The notes under the pieces are model-generated. The model made no database searches. It was not told the DNA's origin and worked only from the letters and a program-made list of their open reading frames with translations. From Cichorium intybus (taxonomy: Eukaryota > Streptophyta > Magnoliopsida > Asterales > Asteraceae): a stretch of DNA of 64,000 nt. Shown here piece after piece: positions 23,501 to 36,818 of the stretch; position 1 is the stretch's first letter; each line of letters starts with the position of its first letter. The stretch covers positions 58,260,854 to 58,324,853 of the forward strand of contig CM042011.1 in assembly GCA_023525715.1 (NCBI GenBank). The letters are read 5' to 3'. The position numbers were made by a program, and so were the translations under genes.

Positions 23501-24180
23501 GATCGATGCCGATGGATGGTACCTAAAGAAATCAACTAACCAAAGTGAGTATTTTGCAATTTTCTTTATTTTAATGCAAAACGATATAATAAAACAAAAA
23601 CCTTGTGGCTACTTTGATCCAAAGAAAGATGCAAAACAAAAGGACAATTTGCATTTTGACTCAAAACTAAAGGTGTAACCAAAAAGCAAAATTGAATAAC
23701 CAACCAAACCAAACAAATTGGTTTTTTGAGTAACTTTGTTCCGTTAACCAAATAAGCGTAGCTTTATTCCGTTCAACTTTAATTAACTTTCCCTTAATTT
23801 GGGTTAAGTGAACAACCCAAATTCATTATGTTAATATATTTGAATTCATTTTTTGTAGTGAATTATTTTGAAGGCCAAACTAGTGGTCTTGAAGAGAGTA
23901 GTTTATCACTCATATATCAAGGTTTATATGTTTTAATAGAGGCTTATATTCAAAAGGAATCAATGTCTTAAGATAATTAATTATGTAAAATATAATTTTA
24001 GATAATATGTCAAGATTTGACTTCTGTTTAAGAAAAGTTAATTTTAAATAAACCCCCTGTATGTGTGGTGTGTGTTGTGTGGGTTGACCCCACACACATA
24101 TGCCACATAATGGAGGTTTTTTAGCACACCCCGTATAAGAAACCGATATCCAAATACTAGTAGTTTGAAAAGCAATCCAA
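23501..24180. other. intergenic DNA upstream of copy B
   Basis: AT-rich. Includes a small inverted repeat around 24061-24103 (tgtgtggtgtgtg ... ccacacaca) and the short upstream region of dioxygenase copy B. Nothing coding. Confidence 0.4.
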
Positions 24181-24690
24181 ATGGCCATCAGAAACTTCTT
24201 CCGAGATCTAGAGCTACCTCAGCAAAACCTCAGGACGACGACGTTCCTTTCCCGACTGTATTATCCCCAAGCCATATTACTGAGTCTACAGCAATAGCAC
24301 TCGGTGATTTCGGAGAAGCAATCAGAGCTCATAAGCCAGTGGAGTCTAGTCTCAAGAAAATCGGCGCTATTCTCTTCGTAGGATTCCCTGTCACCTCACC
24401 TTCCGACTTCAACAACGTCGTCGAAGCTTTCGGATATCCTGGACTGCCCTACATGGGCGGCCGAGTAGCTCGAACGAAAGTCCTTGGCCGAGTTTACACT
24501 GCAAATGAATCTCCTCCCGATCGAGGAGGCAATTCCTTTCCATCATGAGATGGCTTATGTAAACTTCTTGGTTCTGTTACGTGTCTATCCAATCACTTGC
24601 ATAATCCAGTTGGTTTTTATTGTTAACAATAAGATATGTGGCTTACGTGATTAGGTTGCATCATTGTAGTTCGCTCCCGTATAGTATGAG

Positions 24691-25500
<810 letters not shown>

Positions 25501-25632
25501 AGTATGAGTCCTTTCTGCTCAAAGCTCCTGCACTTAAAGCCATTTCATTTCAACTTGTGGTTTTATTTAATTATTAACCATGCGAGTTCTTCTTATTGCA
25601 ACTATCTTTTTTACAATTTTGGGATGTATATA

Positions 25633-26606
25633 TGACAACGCCTAGTAATATCAAGTATTTTAGTCGTTGTTGAACCCTATTCTTGGTGATTTTATATTAT
25701 ATATGCTGTGGTATTCTCACTTTTTGTGTGAGTGCTTGTTTGGAAAGAAAAGTAACAAACAAGGGCTAAATACGTACAAAATGGAAGAAGTTTGGAGATA
25801 AAGACAAAAACAGTCGCCTGAACACGCGCGCCGCAGAGATGCACAAGGGCGCGCCGCGCTGAGTCAACGATAAGGTGGTGGGAAGAATTCAAATGACGAA
25901 AAAACGGGGATAACCCTACACGCGCGCCGCAGATATGAGTTTGGCGCGACGCGGTCACTTATTTTCCACAACTATAAATAGAGGCCATTAGGTCGAAATC
26001 AGAAGGCAAGGAATGACCCATAAGGTGGATCTGAAGCTTTTTTGACTCCAAGTTTCGGATTTTCAGTCGCCATTCGTGGTATTTATGTTTCTTCACTTAG
26101 TTTTCATATTAGTTTAGTTGTTTTAGTAGCTTAGCTTGGTGTTTTTGGGTGTGACAACCATTAGCATTAGGTTAAAGTTTCTGTTTTTCATTGTTTACTG
26201 TTTTGGATGTTTGGGATCTGAAGTTTATGCAATTAATCATTCGGTTACATGTTTATTGATGTTTTTGGTATTTTTGATGTTTGGAAGTTCGATGCTTTTG
26301 GCTTGATCTTGGTTGTTTCTGTTTCTGAATTATATTTCTGATTTCAGTAAGCAAGTTAGATTAAGTTTTGGTTTTAGTTTCATTTAAGTTTATGCTTGGA
26401 ATTGGACTTTGTTTGGATTTTGAGTTTTTGGGTTGTTTTTGGTAAAATAGAGACTAGTCCCTCTGGTTGTAGCGTGACATTGCAACTGGTAATCTGTCAC
26501 CTATCTTAACCACGAAACTCCTGTGGATCGACCCTGACTACCACTGTACTAAATGAGAGTGAGGTTTTATTGTTTTTGACCGTATGACGACCGCTACGAC
26601 ATGTCA
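25633..26606 (+). mobile_element. solo LTR, family X copy 1
   Basis: TGACAACGCCTAG... to ...GACATGTCA, 974 bp, flanked by ATATA on both sides (25628-25632, 26607-26611). The empty site is preserved in intron 1 of copy A (20408-20425). A GC-rich block (25823-25955) precedes a TATA box at 25973-25980. The phrase 'gatcgaccctgactacc' near the end is reminiscent of Athila/Tat-type LTRs; family assignment is tentative. Confidence 0.88.
25973..25980 (+). promoter_or_regulatory. TATA box in solo LTR copy 1
   Basis: TATAAATA within 'actataaatagagg'. The same sequence sits at matching positions in copies 2 (31905-31912) and 3 (47383-47390), so it is the conserved LTR promoter. Confidence 0.75.
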
Positions 26607-26745
26607 ATATATATCGTTGATATGAATTTGGATCTCACTGTTCTTACATGTTCCTGATTTCCCCACCAAGTTATTTTTCTTTTGTGACGAAGAACCGGGA
26701 GCCGGGGGAGAAACTCCAATTGTTTTAAGTCATATCATATATGAC

Positions 26746-27215
26746 CAGGGGCGGAACACGACTATTACAATCAGAGGGGCCGAAATCGCAAAACAATAAC
26801 TTTATATAAAATAGTTTAATTGGTTCATAATTATTTCTAATTAACTAACTTTAAAAAAAGTCTAACCATGGATTGATGTATACAATTTGACGGTTTGCTG
26901 CAAAAATCGGTCAAATACCGACTTTGATGGTCATTTTTTCATTTTTTAATCTATTATTTATTTTTTCTATTTTTAAATTACGATAGAAACACTCTCTAAT
27001 AACTCAAGAATCTAGGAAAAAATAATATTAAAGAATAAAAATAAATAAATATATAATCTTTGATATGTATCTGGAAATAAAATGAAACAAACTTTGCTAT
27101 TTTTTATATTTATATATTTTAAATGAATTCCTTTATAATTTAAGGTCTCCGATTAATCACTGACTAATCTTTGATTAATCCCTTAACCTCATGACACCAC
27201 GGAACAATTTTTACA
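26746..27215. mobile_element. truncated hAT-like insertion
   Basis: Begins CAGGGGCGGAACACGAC at the point where copy B exon 2 is lost, similar to the hAT start at 24691 and the element at 49191. No matching right terminus is visible before the duplicated flank resumes, so insertion was probably followed by a deletion that removed the rest of the gene. Confidence 0.5.
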
Positions 27216-27216
27216 A

Positions 27217-27441
27217 CCTTGATAATTCCTAATTGCCATTTGTTACACGCATTGTTGTTTTTGCTAACTTTAAACGATGGCAAATTGTTGAGTCCTGACT
27301 AATAACTAATCACTCAAAATTACAAGTTTTTGCAAGTGTCAAGCGGTCGGGTTGGGTGGTCCATACATATTTTGTGTTCTGTTTTTTTATAAACAATTAT
27401 CTTTTAAATATAAATCTAAAAACTAATTTATTATTTGTTTT

Positions 27442-27520
<79 letters not shown>

Positions 27521-27640
27521 TTGTTAGTGTGACTGATGTGGAGCGGGAAGGAAGCTAGGAAGGGAGGGGAACCACCAATACCGGCAGCTACACCACCCCT
27601 CTTATGTGGTACCGAAAAATGGGAGTCTGCTAGGCATAAC
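27217..27640. repeat. duplicated 3' flank of dioxygenase copy B
   Basis: Matches 21320-21670 beyond copy A, including 'gtcaagcggtcgggttgggt' and 'ggtaccgaaaaatgggagt'. A (TA)n tract (27447-27517) has expanded here only. Confidence 0.85.
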
Positions 27641-28310
27641 CATGCCGATGCTTGTTCTTATTTTCCTTCTTTCTGACCTTTTGGCAACGACTAGTAGGAG
27701 AATTTTTAAAAAATTTCTTTTGAATTGTATATAAATAGCACATCTACTCCTTAACAAATTATACTACCAAAGTGTTTCTCAATATCCTTTAAAAAGTGCC
27801 AAATGGCTGCATCATTATCATCATCAAGTTTCTGCACTCTTACATAGCAAATATGTGCGTGAATGTACGGTGTTGTCTTCTTCATCTAATTCAGACGGTA
27901 CTCATCGTCGAATAACAACACACAAATTATGTACACCGCACATCAAGCTGCACTATTTCTTCTTCGAGACATCATAAGTTTCAGCGATCCAATAAGTAGA
28001 AGAACTAAATAAAGGTCGTGTACAAAGGGGTGCTATGTTGGTATGAGATTACTTCGTTGACAATCATATACTTGGAGATGTCATTTTTTGAAGATGGTTA
28101 TCAATGTCGAGAGAAGTAATTTTTGAAATATTGAAATATATGTTTGATAATACTGAGATTGGAAACTTTTGAATTGGGTTGATATCTGGCACATAAACAT
28201 GTAGCAAACATTATATATAGACGAGCTACAGTAAGTAAGATAGAGGAGAGATCCAATCATGTCTCTGTATGTATTTTGATTGATTGATTCTCTCCTGAGC
28301 GATCAAAAGA
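27641..28310 (+). other. unassigned DNA with possible PIF/Harbinger fragment
   Basis: A TATAAATA lies near 27730. At 27803 an ATG opens a short MAASLSSSSF stretch that soon stops. At about 28040-28180 the translation contains DYFVDN and, after breaks, LSMSREVIFEILKYM, which resembles the DYF...FRMS..LF block of PIF/Harbinger transposases. Too decayed for a firm call. Confidence 0.3.
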
Positions 28311-28319
28311 CAATTTGAA

Positions 28320-28436
28320 CAGAAAGGCAGATGAACCTTCCCTAAAAAACCTTTATCCATGAATTATTTCTTGAACAACCCTGTAGTGTACTTCCCCTAA
28401 GGGATTAAAGTCCCTTTATCAATTTGCTTAACTTGC
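28320..28436 (-). pseudogene. copia pol remnant, left part
   Basis: On the minus strand reads MQVKQIDKGTLIP.GKYTTGLFKK, continuing the RT fragment at 36819-38100. The two parts are separated by a solo LTR and share the 5-bp target CTTGC. Confidence 0.7.
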
Positions 28437-28520
28437 TGTAACGACCCATTTTCGTTTAATTAATTAATTATTTTAATCCTATTTTAAGGAAATTAATGAT
28501 TTTGTAATTAAAAACTATTA

Positions 28521-28521
28521 A

Positions 28522-28587
<66 letters not shown>
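28521..28587. repeat. (AAT)n microsatellite
   Basis: About 22 perfect AAT triplets inside the solo LTR. Confidence 0.95.
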
Positions 28588-28588
<1 letters not shown>

Positions 28589-29639
28589 GGCAGGGGTAAG
28601 AACTCTTAATATGTTAAGAACTTTGGTCAAAACATGTTGAATCAAGAACTTAATGTGCGGAGGTAAACATCCTTGCACCTAAGTCTATGATGTAACATGT
28701 GTAATCTGCCATGAACTTCATAAAATCAAAACAAATCAACTGAGCGTCATGAGAGGATGATATCATTGTCATTAGAAAGATAAGAATGTGTAGAAACTTC
28801 GCTTAAGATCGCTCAGTTGATTCAACCCGAAGGTGACCAAATTGTGGCTTTTTACAAGCTGTCCAATGAACCGTCAACTGTGATACATTAGCATGTGAAA
28901 TTCATAAATAAATGTAAAAATTTATTTTTTAAGTAAAACCAATGAAATTAGTTCGGGGTTGGAGTCTACTTTTCTCCTCTAAAAAATCAAAACTCGGTGC
29001 TTAACCCATTAGGAGCTAGGAGTGTTTTTCCCCCGGACTGGTCCAACAAGTTGATAGATTGCATCAGTTAATTTGTAAAATTCATTAGAAATTATATAAA
29101 ATTGAAAATGAAATGAGGTTAGAGCCTGTAACTTGGTATGAATGTTTAGGTTCTTTCAACCAAAGGACTTAACCTAATTCCATCCCTAAGTATAGTTAAA
29201 GTTACAATATTTTTACACTAGTACCAAAAGTTAACTAATTGCATTAGTCAACTTGTAAAATTTGTAATAAATCAACCAGAAACTTTATAAGAGTGAACCT
29301 TATAACCCTAGAAAGCTAAAAGAGTGTATTTTAACAATAATGTAATAACATTATTAAAATAACGGGTTTAAAGGGGGGGGGGGGGTATATCAGCTCATGA
29401 TCAGATTGCTATACCGAAAAACAAACTAAAAGTAAACAATATATAAGCATTATTAAGTCACAGTTTGTAGTGTGATCTAGGTAGTGACTGTTGGAACTAT
29501 ATGTAGGTTGATCAGTGGTAGAAGTTAATCACAGCTCACACCTGTTGTATTACTCAGAAACTTTGTTATCAGGTGAGTTACAATACCATATACATGTTAT
29601 TATATGTAATGTGATGTATGCTCGTTTATGTGTAGTATC

Positions 29640-29775
29640 AGTTTTAGTATCCTTGTTCCCGAAAGGGGGAGCATGGAAAGGTTCAATATTATTGTCCTTG
29701 TTCTTGGATAGGGGAGTAAGGAAAGGTTCAGTTTTACTACCCTTATTCCCAGAAGGGGGGAGCAAGGAAAGGATC
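29640..29775 (+). repeat. LTR sub-repeats
   Basis: Three copies of a ~48-bp unit 'ccttgttcccgaaaggggga' plus 'gcaaggaaaggttcagttt'. They lie between the donor-like and acceptor-like sites of this LTR. Confidence 0.85.
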
Positions 29776-30387
29776 AGTTTACATGTTTATGCATTTTATG
29801 CTTGCATTCCATATAATATAATGTGTAGTTGTTGTGTACTCACTAAGCGTTGTGCTTACTCGTTGTTAATTTAACCTTTTTAGGACCCTTCGAGGTAGAC
29901 AGAAGGAATAACCTGGTGTGACCCTCACTGCCTGCATTGTCGTTTTCATATTTTCTATTTTTGCATGTGACTGTAACCTGGGTTAGTTTGATTACATTAG
30001 CTATGTTGGAGATAATTTTGTGCTGAAGTGCATCAGTCCATCCGAAGGTCCTTGCCATGCGAAGTGTCTAGTTTTGGTCTGAAGGTCCGAAGGTCTTATG
30101 CTGAAGGATCCGAAGAAATGCGTAACAAACCTTATCCCTTCAACACGATGGAATGTCAGGCTCCGGATTGCACGTTGTTGTGCCCTCATTGGCTAGTACT
30201 AAAGTAGAATATTCAATTTTATACTATTGTATCTTTTGTACTATCGATATCCTGATCACGTAAAAGTATTAGGATATCATGTCTAGGTCGAGATTGCTTC
30301 ATTATCACCACTATTGTAAAACCTTCCAAAGATAATACAAATCATTCGACTCCTTGTTCACTCATTACAATTTGTTCATTGTTTTCA

Positions 30388-30532
30388 TTTGTGTTTATCA
30401 TTGCTTGAATCATTCTACTAATTGTTCATTGTTCGAAATCTTTACTCAACACGTGGTATCAGAGCACATGTTGAGTAAAGATTTGGAACAATGAACAATT
30501 AGTAGAATGATTCAAGCAATGATAAACACAAA
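30388..30532. repeat. 66-bp inverted repeat around the primer-binding site
   Basis: The last 64 bases of the LTR plus two more (30388-30453) recur inverted at 30467-30532 with two mismatches. They are separated by a 13-base loop, TGGTATCAGAGCA, that is the primer-binding site itself. Confidence 0.95.
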
Positions 30533-30849
30533 CATCAGAACCTTCCACATCCGAACCCATAACTACTTCAATTCCACTCACCACAACCATTCAAACCACA
30601 TCTTCGGATGTTCCTGCCATCTCAACCATTGCAGAAACATCAATAACCTCCACCACTTATAAAACTGAACCGCTCATTACAAAAACAATAACCAACATTA
30701 CATCAATAACTTCCGAACCAATCATCACATCCTCTGATCCTTTATTTACTCTCTTCTCTACCTCTGGCATTGATACCTCTCTGCTAGGATATGAGATTCA
30801 AGAAGGGTTTGGTATATCTGGATCCTCATCACATCAAAGACCCCCCACT

Positions 30850-31098
30850 TTGGATGAAGAATACAATGCTTATCAAATGGATCCCATCTCATTAGATGAT
30901 CCAGAAGACGAGAACTTGAACGACGAGGATTTTGTGTTAGTAAAACAATACAAAACCCTCAACACAAAGCTCGATGTTCTTCTCAAAACTCAAACAGGAT
31001 ACGATCCAGAGAAGCCAATCGAAGTAGACGTGCTGACTAAGGTTGAAGAAGTGCGAACCAACATCTCTGAACAAGTAAAAACCATGATTTTACAATGA
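30850..31098 (+). CDS. unidentified open frame in non-autonomous copia element
   Basis: 82 residues, acidic near the N-terminus (LDDPEDENLNDEDF). Upstream sequence in the same element is Thr/Ser/Pro-rich, and downstream sequence (31110-31500) has a coiled-coil-like composition with several stops. Its position after the primer-binding site suggests a decayed gag-like product, but no zinc knuckle or capsid motif is visible and I do not recognise the family. Confidence 0.35.
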   Translation: MDEEYNAYQMDPISLDDPEDENLNDEDFVLVKQYKTLNTKLDVLLKTQTGYDPEKPIEVDVLTKVEEVRTNISEQVKTMILQ

Positions 31099-31567
31099 GA
31101 GCAGAGGGTTTTGGATCAACAACTTCAGATCCAAACCATTCATGAACAAAAATTAAACACCGCTGTAACTGAAGTTGAAACACCGCATAGATTACTCTAG
31201 GAGGCAACAGAGAAAAGAATTACAAACGCAATTGCTAGGTTTGAGTCATCCAATGCGGATCTGAAGAAGTCAATTAAAGATCTGCGGACTGACACTCAAT
31301 CCTTCAATACGCAGTACAAGAACCACTTCGAAGGCGAATTGCATGCTGCTCAACCAAAATCGCAGAGTTGACAGCCGCTCAGTCTGCTACTTCGGTTGAC
31401 TAGTTTGCCGAAGAAATCATAAAAACAAACTCTGCAATAACCAACAACATTGTTAGTGACTTGAGGAATGTGGTTCAACCTCTTCTTCAAGTTGCAAATC
31501 ACATGCGACGGCCTCAAGCTGCCCAAACGGGACCCTGAGTGTCTGCTCAACCTAAATCTACAGTTCA

Positions 31568-32539
31568 TGACAACGCCTATCAATATCAAGTATTTTAGTC
31601 GTTGTTAGACCCTATTCTTAGTGAAATTGTATTGTATAAATTATGGTATTACTTACTTTTTTGCCAAGTGCTTTGGTGTAAGAAAAGATAAAAACAAGGA
31701 CTAAAGACGTACAAAATGAAGAAGTTTGGATAAAGTCACTTTTTAGTCGAAAACATATACACGCCGCGAGCAGAAGACACGCGCGTCGCAGATAGTCAAA
31801 AGATCAGGCGGTGAGTTGAAATTCAAAGCGCGAAAAACGGGGATATGGATAAGGCGCGCCGCGGTTTTCAGCCATGCGTGACGCGATCAGCTCGATTTAG
31901 CAACTATAAATAGAGGCATCTAGGTCGAGTTTCAGCAGCGAAGAAACGACCCAACGGTGGAACCTAGGCTTCTTTGACTCAGGATTTCGGATTTCAGCAG
32001 CTTCAATTGGGATTTTTATGTTTTTCATTTATTTTTAGTAATTTCTTAGTTTTAGTATTTGCTTGATTCCTTCGGTTCTGGATTGTAGAATCTGTTGGGA
32101 CAAGTTTAGTTTGGGTTATTTTCGAAGTCAGTAACTTGTGGCTTCTGGAATTGGTTTTAATTAATGTTAATCATTCGGTTTGAAGTATTTTGCATGTTTT
32201 CGGTATTTGTTTATGTTTAATTGCTTGTGGATGGTTTTGGATTGTTTTAAACTTCTGATTTCTCTGGAATACACCTCTGGAATCAGTAAGTAATTATGGT
32301 TTGAAGTTTGGAATTGTTTAGTTTAGTTAATGAGAGTGTTAGTTTTTGTTATTGCAATTTATCGGTTTTCGGGAAGTGAAGTAAACACTGCCAACTATAG
32401 CGTGACACTGTAGTTTGGTTATTCTGAGACTATATCTTAACCACCAGACTCCCACGGATCGACCCTTGCTGCTACTATACTAGTTTGCGTGTAAGGTTTT
32501 ATTTTCTATTTTTGACCGCATAACGACCTAGGCGTGTCA
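31568..32539 (+). mobile_element. solo LTR, family X copy 2
   Basis: TGACAACGCCTATC... to ...CTAGGCGTGTCA, 972 bp, flanked by GTTCA (31563-31567, 32540-32544). Same layout as copy 1: GC-rich block at 31752-31885 and TATA box at 31905-31912. Inserted in the internal region of the copia element. Confidence 0.9.
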
Positions 32540-32938
32540 GTTCATCCTTTGCAAGGGGGAAAAGCTAGTGGTTCAGGGTCCCATGCCTCTAGTGCTGCGA
32601 TGACAACATCAACAACAACTGCAACAACATTCGCCACATTAACCACCATCACTCCTACCTTCGGACGACCTCCACTACAAAATCCTAATGTCTGAAAAGG
32701 TATAGTCATCAACACAACCACTTCGGGTCCAACCTTCTCCACAATCACTTCCACACTTGGAGTTGTATCATCTGGTGCAGGATCTTCGGGTGCCGGTGCT
32801 TCGGGCCCAAGGTCTGCTGGTGACAGAGGGAAAGGCGTGTTGATAGAACCCAGCAAGGAGGAGAGCCAAAAGCAACGGGAAGTCGAGTTCACCCGAATGC
32901 TGGTGATCAACTCCTTGGCTGAAGATTGAAAGGATGAC

Positions 32939-33802
32939 ATGGGTCCAATCGACAAAACGTGGAATGCGGAGCAAATTGTGGCACACGGTTTTGGCGATTA
33001 TAAAGTCTTCAATCGCCTTCCATTGGAGGATTACTTTATTGATAACTCTGTGGATAATCAACTTGACATTCCATACAACCTGAAGACCTTCTCGTTCTTT
33101 CATTTGTTAGAGGTGTAAGGGAAAATCAGATGGAATCCTTCAAACTGAGAAAAATACGCTTCCATGCCACATACATTCAAGAACCAAAGGAGGTATGGAG
33201 CAGGAAAAGAATTGTCAAGTTGATCTCAATCAAAAAGGGATAGCTCTTTGAGGGTTATTTTCAAAACTTCTAATTCTTTGTACTTTATGGTTCTGAAGAA
33301 GTTACATCTAGATTATCCATCGCAAACTTTCCAATAATGAACTCTCACGATTTTATCACTATGTTGGATCTGCTCAAAGAAGCTCATGTCGAAGTTGCAC
33401 CATCAATTCCCATCCGCATAAAAGCCAAAGAATACATTTCTGGCTTTCTGCATCACTACATGAAACGTCTAGCAGAATATGATATTGATGTGTCAAAATG
33501 CTTCAGTAAGTCCCTTGCTCCCCTAGTCTGTACAGCTGAAATTCTAGGTGTGTTCGAAGATGGAGAGATTCTGGACAACCCCTGGGGAGTTTTTTACAAG
33601 GGCTCCACACGTGATAAGAAATTTTTGTGAGGTTGACTTCAAGGGTTTATACCCTACCGAACTGTTAAGGATTGCAGTTGGTCGTGCATACACATGCAGG
33701 GTCAATACAGTCGTGGAAAAGAAGAAGTTGAAGGAACACCTTGATTGGTGGATGGCAGTGAGACACTGCATGGTTGAAGCTCATAAACGTCATTTCAGCT
33801 GA
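32939..33802 (+). pseudogene. decayed unidentified ORF of the copia element
   Basis: Three overlapping open pieces in different frames: about 32939-33115 (starts MGPIDKTWNAEQ), 33337-33630 (MNSHDFITMLDLLKEA) and 33548-33802 (ends EHLDWWMAVRHCM). They look like one broken gene of some 250-300 residues ending just before the polypurine tract. No recognisable retroviral domain; function unknown. Confidence 0.4.
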
Positions 33803-34025
33803 GGCTTCGGATGCCACTTCACACAAAGGGGGAGATTGTTGGAGATAATTTTGTGTTGAAGTGTATCAGTCCATCCGAAGGTCCTTGCCATGCGAAGTGT
33901 CTAGTTTTGGTCTGTAGGTCCGAAGGTATTATGTTAAAGGATCCGAAGACATGTGTAACAAACCTTATCCCTCCAACACGATGGAATGTCAGGCTCCAGG
34001 TTGCACGTTGTTGTGTGCACATTGG

Positions 34026-36464
34026 TGTAACACCCGGTTTTTAAAACAAAAACACCCCTGAAAATTTTTCATTTAACACAGAGGTTTCATTACATAAAAC
34101 CATAACAAAAGGGGTATATTTTATTAAAAATGGGTACAAGTGTATCAAGGAGAGTATAAAATACCGTAATCTCCTTTGAAGCCGGGCTGCTACTAACAGC
34201 ATCTAAAAGTCCCAGTTCTTTAGACACGGATTCTATCTTTTCCCTTATCAGGATCATGCTAACCTGCAGGGACATTTAACAAATAACGTGAGCTATAAAG
34301 CTCAGTGAGTAATCATGTCTACAAATAACATGTATAACAAATACATTCATATATAATTCTATATATATGATAAGTCTCTTTCTACTCATCCGTTTCATAT
34401 CAAGTTCCATTTTATAGCCTCTTACGGCTAACCGTATATATATTTGGATATCGGATCCAAACTCTTAGTCTGACTGGCTGACCATATATCTCTTAGGATT
34501 TCACATCCTACTTCATAGCCTTATAGGCTGAACTGTAATATCATATGATTATCAAATCATATCAGTTATCTGTCCCATATTTCTTAGTCACAATTGACTG
34601 CACCGAATTTCATGGCCGTATAAGCCACACTAAACAGTTTCAACATTTATTTCATAGCCCAATAGGCCGCACCAGTTGGATATGCATCCAATATCATAGC
34701 CATAAGGCCGCACCATTTCCATATAGAAATATCATAGCCATTTAGGCCGCACCAGTTGGATTTAACATCCAATATCATAGCCATATAGGCCGCACCAGTT
34801 GGATATAGCATCCAATATCATAGCCATATAGGCCGCACCAGAACATTTTAGTTAATTCAAATCATAGCCCTAAGGCCGCACCAATAATTTCATCGTTTAT
34901 ATCATAGCCCAAAGGCCGCACCAATTTAGGTTCAATAACCCAAAATCATGGTCCTAAGACCGCACCATTTAGTTTCAAGATTAAATATCATTTGGGTATT
35001 CTACCCTTGTCTCGTTTTCAACTACTTCAAGTAGTGCCATAGCAATCATCATATATCATACTAGATATAGTTAAGATTACTCACCTGGATACTTGCTGCA
35101 TTTAATTCCGGTTGTTTCTTGCTTTTGCATACACCACAACCATTTTTCCCATACCTATATATTCATTTATATACCAAATGATCATAGGTTAATCACCATT
35201 ACAGTTGACTCTAATACATAAGAGTCCTATATAACATAATTGGGGACCATTTCCAATCATTTTCGAGCAATAACCATTATTATAAAAATTTAATACACTT
35301 CCCGAAATACGCGTATTTTGCTACAGTACCTTCGGGAGGTCGTATTCTCATTTTAATAATTTTCCATGAAGTTTCATACCATTTTAGACATATGTTTAAA
35401 ATTTCAGGTCAAATGGACAAGCCTAACATCAAAATCACATTTGAAAATTGCTCAAATCTTCACAGGGGGTTTCTGCCGCGATCACGCGTCGTGACTGACC
35501 CTATGGTCGCGTCGCGACTGCTGGGAATTCAGGCAGTAAGCTCGATTTTCATGCTATAATGTCCCATTTTCTAATATTAAGTCCTTAATTCCTTACTTAA
35601 ACACTAGGAATTGTTCCAAGACTAAAACCATTCATTATTATCAAGTTTTAAACCATAGAATTGTCAAATTCAAATCCATTTCCACAATTTCCCGTTTTCA
35701 CAATTTTGGTCCTAAACCAAAATTATCAAGTTTCGCTTGCTTCTACTGATTCATTTCAGTCAATATAACATCTGGAACCCATTATAAACCATTAGGATCA
35801 AGTTTATCACAAGAACTCACAATCTAGGGTTCTTGGTCAAAATCTCAATTCTTTAACAATAGCAACCTACTTCCATATTCTTGAATTAAGTTCTTTTAGC
35901 ATGACTTACTGGAAGTATTAAGCCATTTAAACCACAAAATTCATGATTGAAATTATAGATTTCAGTTTCCATAAAAACTCATCAAGAACAAACTAAGTTA
36001 GAACTTGAGATACTAACCTCCAATGCTTCCAAATCTTCAATTTTAAGCCAATAATCGGATTCCAAGCTCAAACCTTCAAGAAATCTCCAAGATTCTGCAA
36101 CGATCGCTCAAGAAAACCCTCTCCCGTAGCTTCCAGATTTTCTGCACATGTGGGAGAGCTTTTCCACTATTTATACTTCCAGAATTTACAGTTTAGTCCC
36201 TGGAGTTCTAATTCTTGAACTTTTGCCACATCTAACACATTTAATGACAAAAACCAGTTTTTATAACATTTTAAGTCCAAAACTCAAAATATTATTACAA
36301 ACCAAATCCTTTTCTGTCCAAAAGACCAAATTACCCTTCTAAGGTCAAATGACCAATTTACCCTTTTACTAGTATTAACTTTCTAATACTTAGAACACCA
36401 TATTAAATAATAAATACACTATGATTAACATATTAATACTTAACAAAAGTATCGTGGTGTTACA
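34026..36464 (-). mobile_element. gypsy (Tekay-like) solo LTR
   Basis: 2439 bp, TGTAACACCCGG... to ...GGTGTTACA, flanked by ATTGG (34021-34025, 36465-36469). The uninterrupted sequence is seen in the left LTR of the host copia element. On the minus strand it aligns in layout with the element at 8876: 'gtccctgcagg', 'ctcactgagctttatagctc', the donor CAG/GTGAGT at 35084 and a GC-rich block at 35473-35525. Confidence 0.9.
34410..34985 (-). repeat. LTR tandem sub-repeats
   Basis: About a dozen units containing 'catagccatataggccgcac' and 'cagttggatat', 35-60 bp each, within the solo LTR and inside its candidate intron. Confidence 0.9.
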
Positions 36465-36818
36465 ATTGGCTAGTACTAAAGTAGAATATTCCGTTTTGTA
36501 CTATTGTATCTTTTGTACTATCGATATCCTGATCACGTATAAATATCAGGATAGGATATCGTGTCTGGGTCGAGAGTGCTTCATTATCACCACTATTGTA
36601 AAACCTTCCAAAGATAATACAAATCATTCGACTCCTTGTTCACTCATTACAATCTGTTCATTGTTTTCATTTGTGTTTATCATTGCTTGAATCATTCTAC
36701 TAATTGTTCATTGTTCGAAATCTTTACTCAACAAGTTAATTTTGAAACTCTGATGCATTTTTGAGATTTAATAAAAGTCAATATTTTATGTTTAATTTCT
36801 TTTGGCCGTTACACTTGC

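Larger units (their letters stand above)
30004..36733 (+). mobile_element. non-autonomous copia element
   Basis: LTRs 30004-30451 (448 bp) and 33837-36733 (the second interrupted by a solo LTR) start TGTTGGAGATAATTTTG and end TTTACTCAACA. Target duplication AGCTA/AGTTA (29999-30003, 36734-36738) has one mismatch. Primer-binding site TGGTATCAGAGC at 30454 and polypurine tract aaagggggagat at 33825-33836. The internal region (about 2.4 kb without a nested solo LTR) has no reverse transcriptase or integrase, only decayed open frames of unknown family. Confidence 0.88.
28437..36813 (+). mobile_element. gypsy solo LTR interrupted by a copia element
   Basis: Left part 28437-30003 starts TGTAACGACCC; right part 36739-36813 ends GGCCGTTACA. 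CTTGC flanks both ends (28432-28436, 36814-36818). Without the nested copia it is about 1.64 kb. It has an (AAT)n tract, a G13 run at 29373-29385, sub-repeats at 29640-29775 and the donor/core/acceptor arrangement (29573 and 29883) shared with the other gypsy LTRs. No internal region, hence a solo LTR. Confidence 0.85.
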
